Shown here: positions 30,859-38,449 of the stretch, one piece after another
Layout of the letters: the number at the start of each line of letters is the position of its first letter
Position numbering within the stretch: the first letter of the stretch is position 1
NCBI RefSeq assembly: GCF_006715485.1
Contig: NZ_VFNH01000002.1
Coordinates: forward strand, 1,426,001 to 1,490,000
From: Herbaspirillum sp. SJZ107
GTDB taxonomy: Bacteria > Pseudomonadota > Gammaproteobacteria > Burkholderiales > Burkholderiaceae_D
Reading direction: 5' to 3'
DNA: 64,000 bases
Translations under genes and position numbers: made by a program
The notes under the pieces: model-generated
Told to the model about the DNA's origin: nothing
The model's database searches: none
What the model saw: the letters and a program-made list of their open reading frames with translations, nothing else

Positions 30859-31328
30859 TCCGCGCCTGGCGGATCGCGACCGATACGCCCGGCTACACCG
30901 CCGACGACCTGACCGGGGCCGGCGCCAAGATCTCCGGCGGCCGCTGGAACCGCCCCGGCAGTCCGCTGCTCTACTGCGCCAGCAACGTCTCGCTCGCCGT
31001 ACTCGAAACCTTCATCCACCTCGGCGCCGGCGGCTTGCCGCTCAACCGTTACCTGGTCGAGCTGGCCATCCCCGACGACGTGTGGCAACGCGCCATCACC
31101 CTGCACGCGCCGCCGGTCGGCTGGGATGCGATCCCGACCGGCAAGGTCAGCCTCGACGAAGGCGACCGCTGGCTCAAGGCAAACCGCAGCGCGCTGATGA
31201 TCGTACCGTCGGTCATCGTGCAGGAAGAGTGGAACGTGCTGGTCAATCCGATGCACCCGGACGCCGCCGCCATCAAGGCGCGCAAGGTCCGCAAATGGAG
31301 TTACGATCCGCGCCTGGTGCGCCGCTAG
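30855..31328 (+). CDS. RES-domain toxin
   Basis: Encodes 157 residues from GTG 30855, which overlaps the TGA of the antitoxin (GTGA). The RES fold shows in AWRIATDTPGYTADDLTGAGA, GRWNRPGSPLLYCASNVSLA and VLETFIHLG, with the conserved Arg, Tyr, Ser and Glu. RES toxins either degrade NAD+ (MbcT, Res) or ADP-ribosylate a host protein (ParT on Prs); which applies here cannot be told. The stop TAG lies in a CTAG tetranucleotide that is also the stop of the opposing kinase gene. Confidence 0.9.
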   Translation: MIRAWRIATDTPGYTADDLTGAGAKISGGRWNRPGSPLLYCASNVSLAVLETFIHLGAGGLPLNRYLVELAIPDDVWQRAITLHAPPVGWDAIPTGKVSLDEGDRWLKANRSALMIVPSVIVQEEWNVLVNPMHPDAAAIKARKVRKWSYDPRLVRR

Positions 31329-33379
31329 CCGCGGGCGGCGGACCCGTCCGCGGCCAGGCAGGCCGTCAGCGCCGCGATCTCGGCCGGCTTGGTCAGGTGG
31401 GCGTCGAAGCCGCAGGCGCGCGAGCGCTCGCGGTCGGCGCGCTGACCCCAGCCGGTCAGCGCCACCAGCAGCATGCCGCGGTAGCGCAGGTCGGCGCGCA
31501 GCATGCCGGCCAGCTGGCAGCCGTCGATGCCCGGCATGCCGAGGTCGATGATGGCCGCGTCCGGAGCCCAGCCGGCGATTGCCGCCAGCGCTTCCTCGGC
31601 GCCATAGCCGACCCGCACCTCGGCGCCGCTGCTCGACAGCAGCAGCGCCAGGCTGTCGGCGGCGTCGCGGTTGTCGTCGACGATCAGCAGCCGCCGGCCC
31701 GACAGCGGGGCGCATTCCACGTCCGCCGCCGGCCCATCGGCAGGCGTGCGCAGCAGCAGCGGCAGGCGCACCACGAATTCGCTGCCGAGCCCCGGTCCGT
31801 CGCTGCGCGCCTCGATACGGCCCGCGTGCAACTCGACCAGGCTGCGCGCCATCGTCAGCCCGATCCCGAGTCCGCCATTGCTGCCGTTGCCGTTTTCATC
31901 GCCCTGCACGAAGATGTCGAATACGCGCCCCAGCATGGCGGTTGGAATGCCGATGCCGTTGTCGCGCACGCTGACCTCGGCCTCGGCGCCATCGCGGCGT
32001 GCCGCCAGCGTGATGTCGCCGCCGGGCAGCGTGTACTTGGCCGCGTTGTTGAGCAGGTTCGAGAACACCTGGGTCAGGCGCACGCTGTCGGCATCCAGTA
32101 CCAGCGGTTCGTCGGGCAGGTCCGCATGCAGGCGGTGGCCGGCCTGATCGATCAGCGGGCGGCTGGTCTCGAGCGCCGCATGCAGGATGTCGGCCAGCAG
32201 CGCCGGCGCGCGCCGCAGTTCGATCTTGCCGCGCGTGATGCGCGAGACTTCGAGCAGATCGTCGACCAGGCGCACGATATGGCGCACCTGGCGCTGCACC
32301 ATCCCGATCAGGTGATCGGCGCGGCGCCGCTGGTCGCCGTTCGGCCTGAGCAGGATCATCGCATTGCTGATCGGCGCCAGCGGGTTGCGCAGCTCGTGGG
32401 CCAGGGTGGCGAGGAATTCGTCCTTGCGGCGGTCGGCGTCGCGCAGGGCCTGTTCGGCGCGCAGGCGGTCGATCAGGTCCACCGCCTGGCGCCCGTACAA
32501 TTCCAGCACGCGCAACTGGTGCGTGGAAGCGCGGTGCGGTGCACGGAAACAGGTCGACAGCATGCCGAGCATTTCGCCGCCGGGAATCCGCAGCGGAATC
32601 GAGTGCACCGCGCGGTAGCCGCACTGGGCCGCGATGGCGCGGAACGCGGCATAGGACGGGTCGAGCAGCACGTCCTCGACGATCACCGCTTCGCCGCTAC
32701 GCAGCGCCCGCGCGCAGGCGCTGTCGTTGTCGATGCGGACCAGCCTGAAGGTATCGAGAAAGGCTTGCGGGAAGCCGCGCTGCACCACGATTTCCAGTCC
32801 CTTCTTTTGCGGGTTGTAGAGCTGGATGTTGCCGAAATCGGCCCCGAGCAGGGCGATGGCGGCATCCAGGACTTCGTCGAGCGCGCTAGAGAGGTCGCGC
32901 GTGGCCAGCAGCCGGCTGCTGAGCTGGTGCAGGCGCGTCATTTCCTCGAGTTCGGCCGCGAGCCGGCTCTCGGTGGCGTGCAGCTGGGTCAGCATCGCCT
33001 TGCGTTCAGAAATGTCGCGTACCAGCATCTGCAGCGCCGGGCGGCCGTGCCAGACGAAGGGGCCGCAGCTGAGTTCGGCGTCAAAGCAGCGTCCGCCGAC
33101 GCCGCACAAGCCGATTTCCTCCGGGGCCAGGAAAGCGCCTGCCGCGGCCTGGGCCCAGCGTTCGCGCACGCGCGCGTGGTGCGCCGGCAGGACCAGGCTC
33201 AGGGGTGCGCGTCCGGGCAGGCCGCCCGGTGCGGCGGGCGACAGGATGGTATCGGCGGCGGGGCAGGCGTAGACGATGCGGTCGTCGACAATGATGAGCA
33301 CGCCATCGGGACACAGCCTGGCCAGCAATTCGAAGCTGTCGGCGGCAAGCGTGCACGGCTCGTCGTCGATGTGGCGCAT
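31325..33379 (-). CDS. PAS-GAF hybrid sensor histidine kinase with C-terminal receiver
   Basis: Encodes 684 residues. Domains in order: PAS (about 15-125), GAF (about 160-300, LDEVLDAAIALLGADFGNIQLY), HisKA with phospho-accepting His328 (TLAHELRNPLAP), HATPase (NLLNNAAKY; DNGIGIP; GLGIGLTMARSLVELHAG) and a receiver with phospho-acceptor Asp612 (AIIDLGMPGIDG) and HLTKPA. No membrane segments, so a cytoplasmic sensor. The PAS and GAF ligands are unknown, and no output regulator is adjacent. Convergent with the RES toxin gene, with shared stop tetranucleotide. Confidence 0.92.
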   Translation of the reverse strand: MRHIDDEPCTLAADSFELLARLCPDGVLIIVDDRIVYACPAADTILSPAAPGGLPGRAPLSLVLPAHHARVRERWAQAAAGAFLAPEEIGLCGVGGRCFDAELSCGPFVWHGRPALQMLVRDISERKAMLTQLHATESRLAAELEEMTRLHQLSSRLLATRDLSSALDEVLDAAIALLGADFGNIQLYNPQKKGLEIVVQRGFPQAFLDTFRLVRIDNDSACARALRSGEAVIVEDVLLDPSYAAFRAIAAQCGYRAVHSIPLRIPGGEMLGMLSTCFRAPHRASTHQLRVLELYGRQAVDLIDRLRAEQALRDADRRKDEFLATLAHELRNPLAPISNAMILLRPNGDQRRRADHLIGMVQRQVRHIVRLVDDLLEVSRITRGKIELRRAPALLADILHAALETSRPLIDQAGHRLHADLPDEPLVLDADSVRLTQVFSNLLNNAAKYTLPGGDITLAARRDGAEAEVSVRDNGIGIPTAMLGRVFDIFVQGDENGNGSNGGLGIGLTMARSLVELHAGRIEARSDGPGLGSEFVVRLPLLLRTPADGPAADVECAPLSGRRLLIVDDNRDAADSLALLLSSSGAEVRVGYGAEEALAAIAGWAPDAAIIDLGMPGIDGCQLAGMLRADLRYRGMLLVALTGWGQRADRERSRACGFDAHLTKPAEIAALTACLAADGSAARG

Positions 33380-33483
33380 GGCAACCTCCTCGACGCTGGG
33401 TGTCAGCGTTTGACCTTAGCAGCTTCGCGGCGGGAGTGCAAACGGCCGGCGTGCGCGGCGCCGGCCCGGGTTCCGTCCTGCGT

Positions 33484-34710
33484 TCAGGCCTTGTTCGAGA
33501 CCGGTTTTACGCGCGAGGCCGCTTCCAGGGCGCGCTGGCGCGCCGTATCGACGTCGACCGCGGTCGCCAGCGCCACGCCCATGCGGCGGCGCGCGAAGGA
33601 TTCCGGCTTGCCGAACAGGCGGATGTCCGATTCCGGCACCTGCAGGGCCTCGGCCACGCCCTCGAAGGCGATGCCGGCTTGTTCCAGCCCGCCGTAGATC
33701 ACGGCCGAGGCCCCCGATGCGCGCAGCAGCGGATTCACCGGCAGGCCGAGGATGGCCTTGGCGTGCAGCTCGAATTCGCTCTGCACCTGGGTGGCCATGG
33801 TGACCATGCCGGTGTCGTGCGGACGCGGGCTGACTTCCGAGAACCACACCATGTCGCCCTTCACGAACAGCTCGACCCCGAACACGCCGCGCCCGCCCAG
33901 GTTGGCGGTGACCTTGGCGGCGATGTCGCGCGCATTGTCCAGCGCGCGCGGGCTCATCGGCTGCGGCTGCCACGATTCGACGTAGTCGCCCTGTACCTGC
34001 TTGTGGCCGATCGGTTCGCAGAACACGGTCTCGATCTCGCCCGCGCCGTTGCTGCCCGCGCCGTTGGCGCGCACGGTCAGCAGCGTGATTTCGTAGTCGA
34101 AGTCGATGAAACCCTCGACGATCACGCGGCCGGCATCGACACGGCCGCCGGCGGCCGCGTAGTTCCAGGCGTTCTCGACGTCCGCGGCGCTGTCCAGCCT
34201 GGACTGGCCCTTGCCCGAGGACGACATCACCGGCTTCACCACGCACGGAAAACCGATTTCGGCGCAGGCCGCCTGCAGTTCGTCCAGGCTGGACGCGAAG
34301 CGGTAGGGCGAGGTCGCCAGGCCCAGCTCTTCGGCGGCCAGGCGGCGGATGCCTTCGCGGTTCATGGTCAGCAGCGCCGCGCGCGCGGTCGGAATGCAGG
34401 TGATGGTGCCTGCGGCTTCCAGCTCGGCCAGCTTGGCGGTGGCGATCGCCTCGATCTCGGGCACGACCAGGTCGGGCTGCTCCCGGGCGATCAGCGCGGC
34501 CAGCGCGTCGCCGTCGGTCATGTCGATCACGTGGGCGCGGTGCGCGACCTGGTGGCCGGGCGCATCCGGATAGCGGTCGACCGCGATGGTCTCCACGCCG
34601 AGGCGCTGCAGGGCGATGATGACTTCCTTGCCGAGCTCGCCGGAACCGAGAAGCATGACCTTGGTGGCGGACGGGGAGAGCGGGGTGCCGAGGGTGCGGG
34701 GTGTGTTCAT
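33484..34710 (-). CDS. purT: Formate-dependent phosphoribosylglycinamide formyltransferase PurT
   Basis: Encodes 408 residues from ATG 34708-34710. ATP-grasp enzyme that formylates GAR with formate and ATP in purine synthesis. Recognised by [55 protein letters not shown] and [21 protein letters not shown]. An in-frame upstream ATG at 34866 would lie inside the tRNA-Asn promoter region and is rejected. It lies between tRNA-Asn units 2 and 3, divergent from unit 3. Confidence 0.97.
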   Translation of the reverse strand: MNTPRTLGTPLSPSATKVMLLGSGELGKEVIIALQRLGVETIAVDRYPDAPGHQVAHRAHVIDMTDGDALAALIAREQPDLVVPEIEAIATAKLAELEAAGTITCIPTARAALLTMNREGIRRLAAEELGLATSPYRFASSLDELQAACAEIGFPCVVKPVMSSSGKGQSRLDSAADVENAWNYAAAGGRVDAGRVIVEGFIDFDYEITLLTVRANGAGSNGAGEIETVFCEPIGHKQVQGDYVESWQPQPMSPRALDNARDIAAKVTANLGGRGVFGVELFVKGDMVWFSEVSPRPHDTGMVTMATQVQSEFELHAKAILGLPVNPLLRASGASAVIYGGLEQAGIAFEGVAEALQVPESDIRLFGKPESFARRRMGVALATAVDVDTARQRALEAASRVKPVSNKA

Positions 34711-34867
34711 GAAAGTGAGGGCTGTGCTGAGAGAGAATTTGCGACTATAGCAAACCGCCGGCGGGCGTGCTGATTGGCGCATTATCAGACCTTGAACGAT
34801 GCCGCGCACACGTTTCCATAAAAAACTATTGCCAGAACGTCTCGGGCGGTTATAATGCGGCCTCAAT

Positions 34868-34943
34868 TCCCTGATAGCTCAGTCGGTAGAGCGACGGACT
34901 GTTAATCCGCAGGTCCCTGGTTCGAGTCCAGGTCGGGGAGCCA
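34868..34943 (+). tRNA. tRNA-Asn (GTT), copy 3
   Basis: Same 76-nt sequence as the other copies. It has its own promoter, TTGCCA (34829-34834), 16 bp, TATAAT (34851-34856), and a terminator at 34977-35007. Confidence 0.97.
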
Positions 34944-34976
34944 GAATTTAGTACCAATAAGCAGCAGTAAAATCGT

Positions 34977-35007
34977 CAAAAGCCCGCTTCGTTGAAGCGG
35001 GCTTTTT
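34977..35007 (+). terminator. Terminator of tRNA-Asn copy 3
   Basis: AAAGCCCGCTTC-GTT-GAAGCGGGCTTTTT, same stem as behind copies 2 and 4. It lies only 19 bp before the start codon of the acyl-CoA-dehydrogenase-like gene. Confidence 0.93.
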
Positions 35008-35025
35008 CGTTTCGGGAGCATAAAA

Positions 35026-36129
35026 ATGCCAGTTCACCCAGGCCAGCTGTCCGATCGCGACGCCAGCCGCATCGCCCACTACGCCGCCGATGCCGACACG
35101 GCCGGCTGGCTGCACCCGGTCCAGCAGGCGCTGCTGCACCGGCGCGGCTGGCTGCGCATGCTGGCGCCGCGCGCGCTCGGCGGCGCCGAGCTGGCGCTGC
35201 CCGCGGTGGTGCGGCTGGAGGAAAGCATCGCCGCCATCGACGGCAGCATGGGCTGGACGCTCACCCTGTGCGCCGGCGCCGGCTGGTTCGCCGGCTTCCT
35301 GCCGCCCGCCCTGGCGCGCGACGTCCTGGCGACGAAACGCGTCTGCCTGGCCGGCAGCGGCGCCCCGACCGGCCATGCCGATGCCGAGGGCGAGGGCTAC
35401 CGCATCGACGGCCACTGGGACTATGCCAGCGGCGCGCCGATGGCCACCCACTTCACCTTCAACGCCATCCTGCGCGAACACGGCCAGCCGCTGCTCGACG
35501 CCGCTGGCCACCCGCGCATGAAAGCCTTCGTGGTGCCGGCGGCGCTGGTGGAGATCGTGCCGAACTGGCGCAGCATCGGCCTGCGCGCCACCGCCTCGCA
35601 CGGGTATCGGGTACGCGGCCAGTGGATCGGTCGCGACCACGGCTTCGACATCGATCCCGACAAGGCCAGGGAGCAGGGGCCGCTGTACCGCTTTCCCTTC
35701 CTTGCCTTTGCCTTCGTGACCCTGAGCGCCAACGTGGCCGGCATGGCGGGCCATTTCATCGCGCTGGCGGAAGAATGCCTGCGCCACCGCCGCAATCGCT
35801 TCGGCGAGAGCGAGGCGCTGATCGAGGTGCCGGCGGTGCAGGCGGTGCTGGCCGAATGCCGCGCCCGCTTCGACGCGGCGCGCAGCCGCTTCTATGCACG
35901 GCTCGACGCCAGCTGGGAAGGCGTGCTGGCCGAGGGCAGGGTGGCGGCAGCCGACGCCGCCGAACTGCAGGCCTTGTCGATGGCCTGGGTGGCTGCGTCG
36001 CGCCATGCGGTCGACACCCTGTACCCGTACTGCGGCCTGTATGCGGCGCGCGCCGACAGCCCGGTCAACCGGGTCTGGCGCGACTTCCATACGGCATCCC
36101 AGCACGCCTTGTTGATGCCGCACGCTTGA
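35026..36129 (+). CDS. Acyl-CoA dehydrogenase-like flavoprotein
   Basis: Encodes 367 residues. The N-terminal helical and middle beta parts (RLEESIAAIDGSMGWTLTLCAGAG, GEGYRIDGHWDYASGAPMATHF) and the C-terminal helical part follow the acyl-CoA dehydrogenase fold. The wording is closer to flavin-dependent monooxygenases and oxidative dehydrogenases of the HsaA/DszC sort than to true fatty-acid dehydrogenases: the usual catalytic Glu loop is not evident. Substrate unknown. GGGAG eight bases before ATG. It stands alone between two tRNA-Asn units, starting 19 bp after one terminator, so its promoter is unclear and it may depend on read-through. Confidence 0.78.
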   Translation: MPVHPGQLSDRDASRIAHYAADADTAGWLHPVQQALLHRRGWLRMLAPRALGGAELALPAVVRLEESIAAIDGSMGWTLTLCAGAGWFAGFLPPALARDVLATKRVCLAGSGAPTGHADAEGEGYRIDGHWDYASGAPMATHFTFNAILREHGQPLLDAAGHPRMKAFVVPAALVEIVPNWRSIGLRATASHGYRVRGQWIGRDHGFDIDPDKAREQGPLYRFPFLAFAFVTLSANVAGMAGHFIALAEECLRHRRNRFGESEALIEVPAVQAVLAECRARFDAARSRFYARLDASWEGVLAEGRVAAADAAELQALSMAWVAASRHAVDTLYPYCGLYAARADSPVNRVWRDFHTASQHALLMPHA

Positions 36130-36183
36130 TTTCATGCAAGGCTGGTCAAATCGCAACTCAGCCGTTATAATTCGAGCCTCAAT

Positions 36184-36259
36184 TCCCTGATAGCTCAGTC
36201 GGTAGAGCGACGGACTGTTAATCCGCAGGTCCCTGGTTCGAGTCCAGGTCGGGGAGCCA
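36184..36259 (+). tRNA. tRNA-Asn (GTT), copy 4
   Basis: Same 76-nt sequence. TATAAT at 36166-36171; leader ...CCTCAATTCCCTG like copy 3; followed by the shared flank and terminator 36293-36323. Confidence 0.97.
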
Positions 36260-36292
36260 GAATTCAGTACCGATAAGCAGCAGTAACATCGT

Positions 36293-36323
36293 CAAAAGCC
36301 CGCTTCATTGAAGCGGGCTTTTT
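36293..36323 (+). terminator. Terminator of tRNA-Asn copy 4
   Basis: AAAAGCCCGCTTC-ATT-GAAGCGGGCTTTTT, third copy of the tRNA-Asn terminator hairpin. Confidence 0.93.
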
Positions 36324-36426
36324 GCTTTTGTTCTGCCCGTCATTGCGATTGTTGCGCTTTTGTTTCCACGCCCGCAGAGGTAGTTCCGGCTTTTTATAAT
36401 GGACCCTTTCGCATCCGGGTCGACCC

Positions 36427-37839
36427 ATGCAGCCATCAGCCAATACCCCCAGCGCCGGGCAGGACGCCGCGCACGCCATCCAGGCCCGGGACGGCCTGCC
36501 GCCGAACGAACGCATCTGGGCCATCGTGGCCCTGTCCCTGGGCGTCGGCATGTCTTCGCTCGACACCGCCATCGCCAACACCGCGCTGCCTGCCATGGCC
36601 GCGCAACTGCACGCCACGCCGGCCGATTCGGTCTGGATCGTGAATGCCTACCAGCTGGCGATGGTCGCGACGCTGCTGCCGATCGCGGCGCTCGGCGAGA
36701 CCGTCGGCTACCGCCGCGTGTACGTTGCCGGCATGGCGCTGTTCACGCTGGCCTCGCTCGGCTGCGCCCTGGCCTGGTCGCTGCCGGCGCTGATCGTGGC
36801 GCGCCTGTTCCAGGGCCTGGGTGCGGCTGCGCTGATGGGCGTGAACACGGCGCTGCTGCGCACCGTCTATCCGGCCAAGCTGCACGGACGCGGCTTCGGC
36901 AACAATGCGCTGGTGGTGGCGATCGGCTTCGCTCTCGGCCCGAGCCTGGCGTCGCTGATCCTGGCGGTGTCCTCGTGGGAGTGGCTGTTCGGGATCAACG
37001 TCATTCCCGGCATCGCTGCCTTCTTCATCGCACGCCGGGCGCTGCCGGAATCGCCGCGCTCGGGCCACCGCGTCGACGGCGTGGCCGGCATCTTCAACGT
37101 GATCGCCTTCAGCATGGCGGTGCTGGCGCTGGGCGATGCGGCGCACCGCGTCGGCCTGCGCACGCTGCTGCCGGAAGCCTTCATTGCGCTGCTGTTCTTC
37201 GTGCTGCTGGTGCGGCGCCAGAAGGGGCATCCGGCGCCGCTGCTGCCGGTCGACCTGTTCCGGCGTCCGCTGTTCTCGCTGTCGGTCATGACCTCGATCT
37301 GCACCTTCGCGGCGCAGGCGCTGGCCTTTGTCTCGCTGCCGTTCTATTTCGAAAGCGCGCTGGGGCGCTCGCCGATCGAGACCGGCTTCCTGATGACGCC
37401 GTGGCCGGTGATGGTGGGTGTGATGGCCCCGGTGGCGGGGCGCCTGAGCGACCGCTATTCGCCGGGCCTGCTCGGCGGCCTGGGCCTGCTGATCCTCGGC
37501 GCCGGCCTGGTGGCGCTGCTGGGCATGCCGCACGACCCGTCGGCACTCGACATCGGCTGGCGCATGGCGGTGTGCGGCGTCGGTTTCGGCTTCTTCCAGG
37601 CGCCCAACCTGAAGGCGATCATGGGCAGCGCGCCGCCGCAGCGCGCCGGCAGCGCCAGCGGCATGGTTGCCACCGCGCGCCTGATCGGGCAATCGACGGG
37701 CGCCGCGCTGGTCGCCTTCTGCCTGACGATTTCCATCGGACGCGGCAGCTGGTATGCGCTCGGCCTGGCCGCCGCCTTTGCCTTTGCCGCCAGCGTGGCC
37801 AGTTTCTCGCGCCTGGTGGTCGCGGCGCCGGTACGCTGA
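36427..37839 (+). CDS. MFS transporter, DHA2-like (drug/H+ antiporter)
   Basis: Encodes 470 residues with about 14 predicted membrane segments. The first helix has SLGVGMSSLDTAIANTALPAM, the DHA2 signature, followed by WIVNAYQLAMVATLLP and the motif A-like GETVGYRRVYVAGMALF. Likely exports a toxic compound or metabolite using the proton gradient; substrate unknown. It begins about 100 bp after the tRNA-Asn copy 4 terminator with no partner membrane-fusion protein, so it acts alone in the inner membrane. Confidence 0.9.
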   Translation: MQPSANTPSAGQDAAHAIQARDGLPPNERIWAIVALSLGVGMSSLDTAIANTALPAMAAQLHATPADSVWIVNAYQLAMVATLLPIAALGETVGYRRVYVAGMALFTLASLGCALAWSLPALIVARLFQGLGAAALMGVNTALLRTVYPAKLHGRGFGNNALVVAIGFALGPSLASLILAVSSWEWLFGINVIPGIAAFFIARRALPESPRSGHRVDGVAGIFNVIAFSMAVLALGDAAHRVGLRTLLPEAFIALLFFVLLVRRQKGHPAPLLPVDLFRRPLFSLSVMTSICTFAAQALAFVSLPFYFESALGRSPIETGFLMTPWPVMVGVMAPVAGRLSDRYSPGLLGGLGLLILGAGLVALLGMPHDPSALDIGWRMAVCGVGFGFFQAPNLKAIMGSAPPQRAGSASGMVATARLIGQSTGAALVAFCLTISIGRGSWYALGLAAAFAFAASVASFSRLVVAAPVR

Positions 37840-37906
37840 GGATCGGATGGGGCCGCGCCCGGCGGCCCGGTCTTTAAATGGTGGCGCGCGCCTCGATATG
37901 GGGAAT

Positions 37907-38239
37907 ATGGCGCGCCACCTGTACATTCCCGAACTGCACGACGCTCCCGCCGTCGAAGCCCTGTGTCCACTCTGTGGACGCCCGCTGGGCAGCGAGAACA
38001 TCGACCGCCACCACCTGATTCCGAAATCGCTCAAGGGCAGGGAGCAATTCCCGATCCATAAGATCTGCCACCGCAAGATCCACGCGACGTTTTCGGAGCG
38101 CGAGCTGCTGCATGCCTACCACACTTGGGACGCGCTCAAGGGCAATGCCGACATCGCCGCCTTCATCGAATGGGTGGCAAAAAAGCCGTCCGGTTTCTAT
38201 ACTCGTACTTTCACGTCGAACAAGAAAAAAACCCGGTAA
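37907..38239 (+). CDS. Small HNH-type protein
   Basis: Encodes 110 residues from ATG 37907 (37898 is also possible). A zinc-knuckle CPLCGRPL near residue 22 is followed by IDRHHLIPKSLKGRE and ICHRKIHATFSERELLHAYHTWD, the pattern of the HNH fold, with a Lys-rich end. Small stand-alone HNH proteins like this are common in proteobacteria and their role, nuclease or not, is unproven. It is not next to restriction, phage or intron genes, so nothing supports a mobile role. Confidence 0.78.
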   Translation: MARHLYIPELHDAPAVEALCPLCGRPLGSENIDRHHLIPKSLKGREQFPIHKICHRKIHATFSERELLHAYHTWDALKGNADIAAFIEWVAKKPSGFYTRTFTSNKKKTR

Positions 38240-38246
38240 TGCGGCG

Positions 38247-38321
38247 TAGTAAATAACCAGTATCGGTATTTTTTGGTGTAGTTATTACACTAAAAGCACG
38301 TATTTACATAGTTATTTACTA
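38247..38321. promoter_or_regulatory. AT-rich upstream region with an 11-bp inverted repeat
   Basis: TAGTAAATAAC (38247-38257) and GTTATTTACTA (38311-38321) are perfectly complementary, 53 bp apart, in a stretch much richer in A and T than the flanking genes. Related words GTTATTACA and GTATTTACA lie between. About 60 bp further down TGTTAAAAT (near 38389) could be an extended -10 for the double-receiver kinase. The likely role is regulation of that gene. Confidence 0.4.
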
Positions 38322-38449
38322 AGATTTGCGTGAATTTTTTGATTTTCAGGCAAAGATTACTGGCGCATTGCGCTTACGCTTGATGTTAAAATCAGTCCTT
38401 AATATTTTGCAATTCCGGACACTTCCATGCCGATTTTGTCACAGGTGCA

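Noticed and set aside
34711..34866. A longer purT start at 34866
   Set aside because: It would run through the promoter of tRNA-Asn copy 3; the family start is at 34710.
29898..36323. An integrative element or prophage using tRNA-Asn as its attachment site
   Set aside because: No integrase, phage or conjugation gene is present, and all tRNA copies are complete with their own terminators.
37907..38239. The HNH protein as a homing endonuclease or intron remnant
   Set aside because: No intron, phage or restriction partner is nearby, and the gene is a small complete one of a common family.
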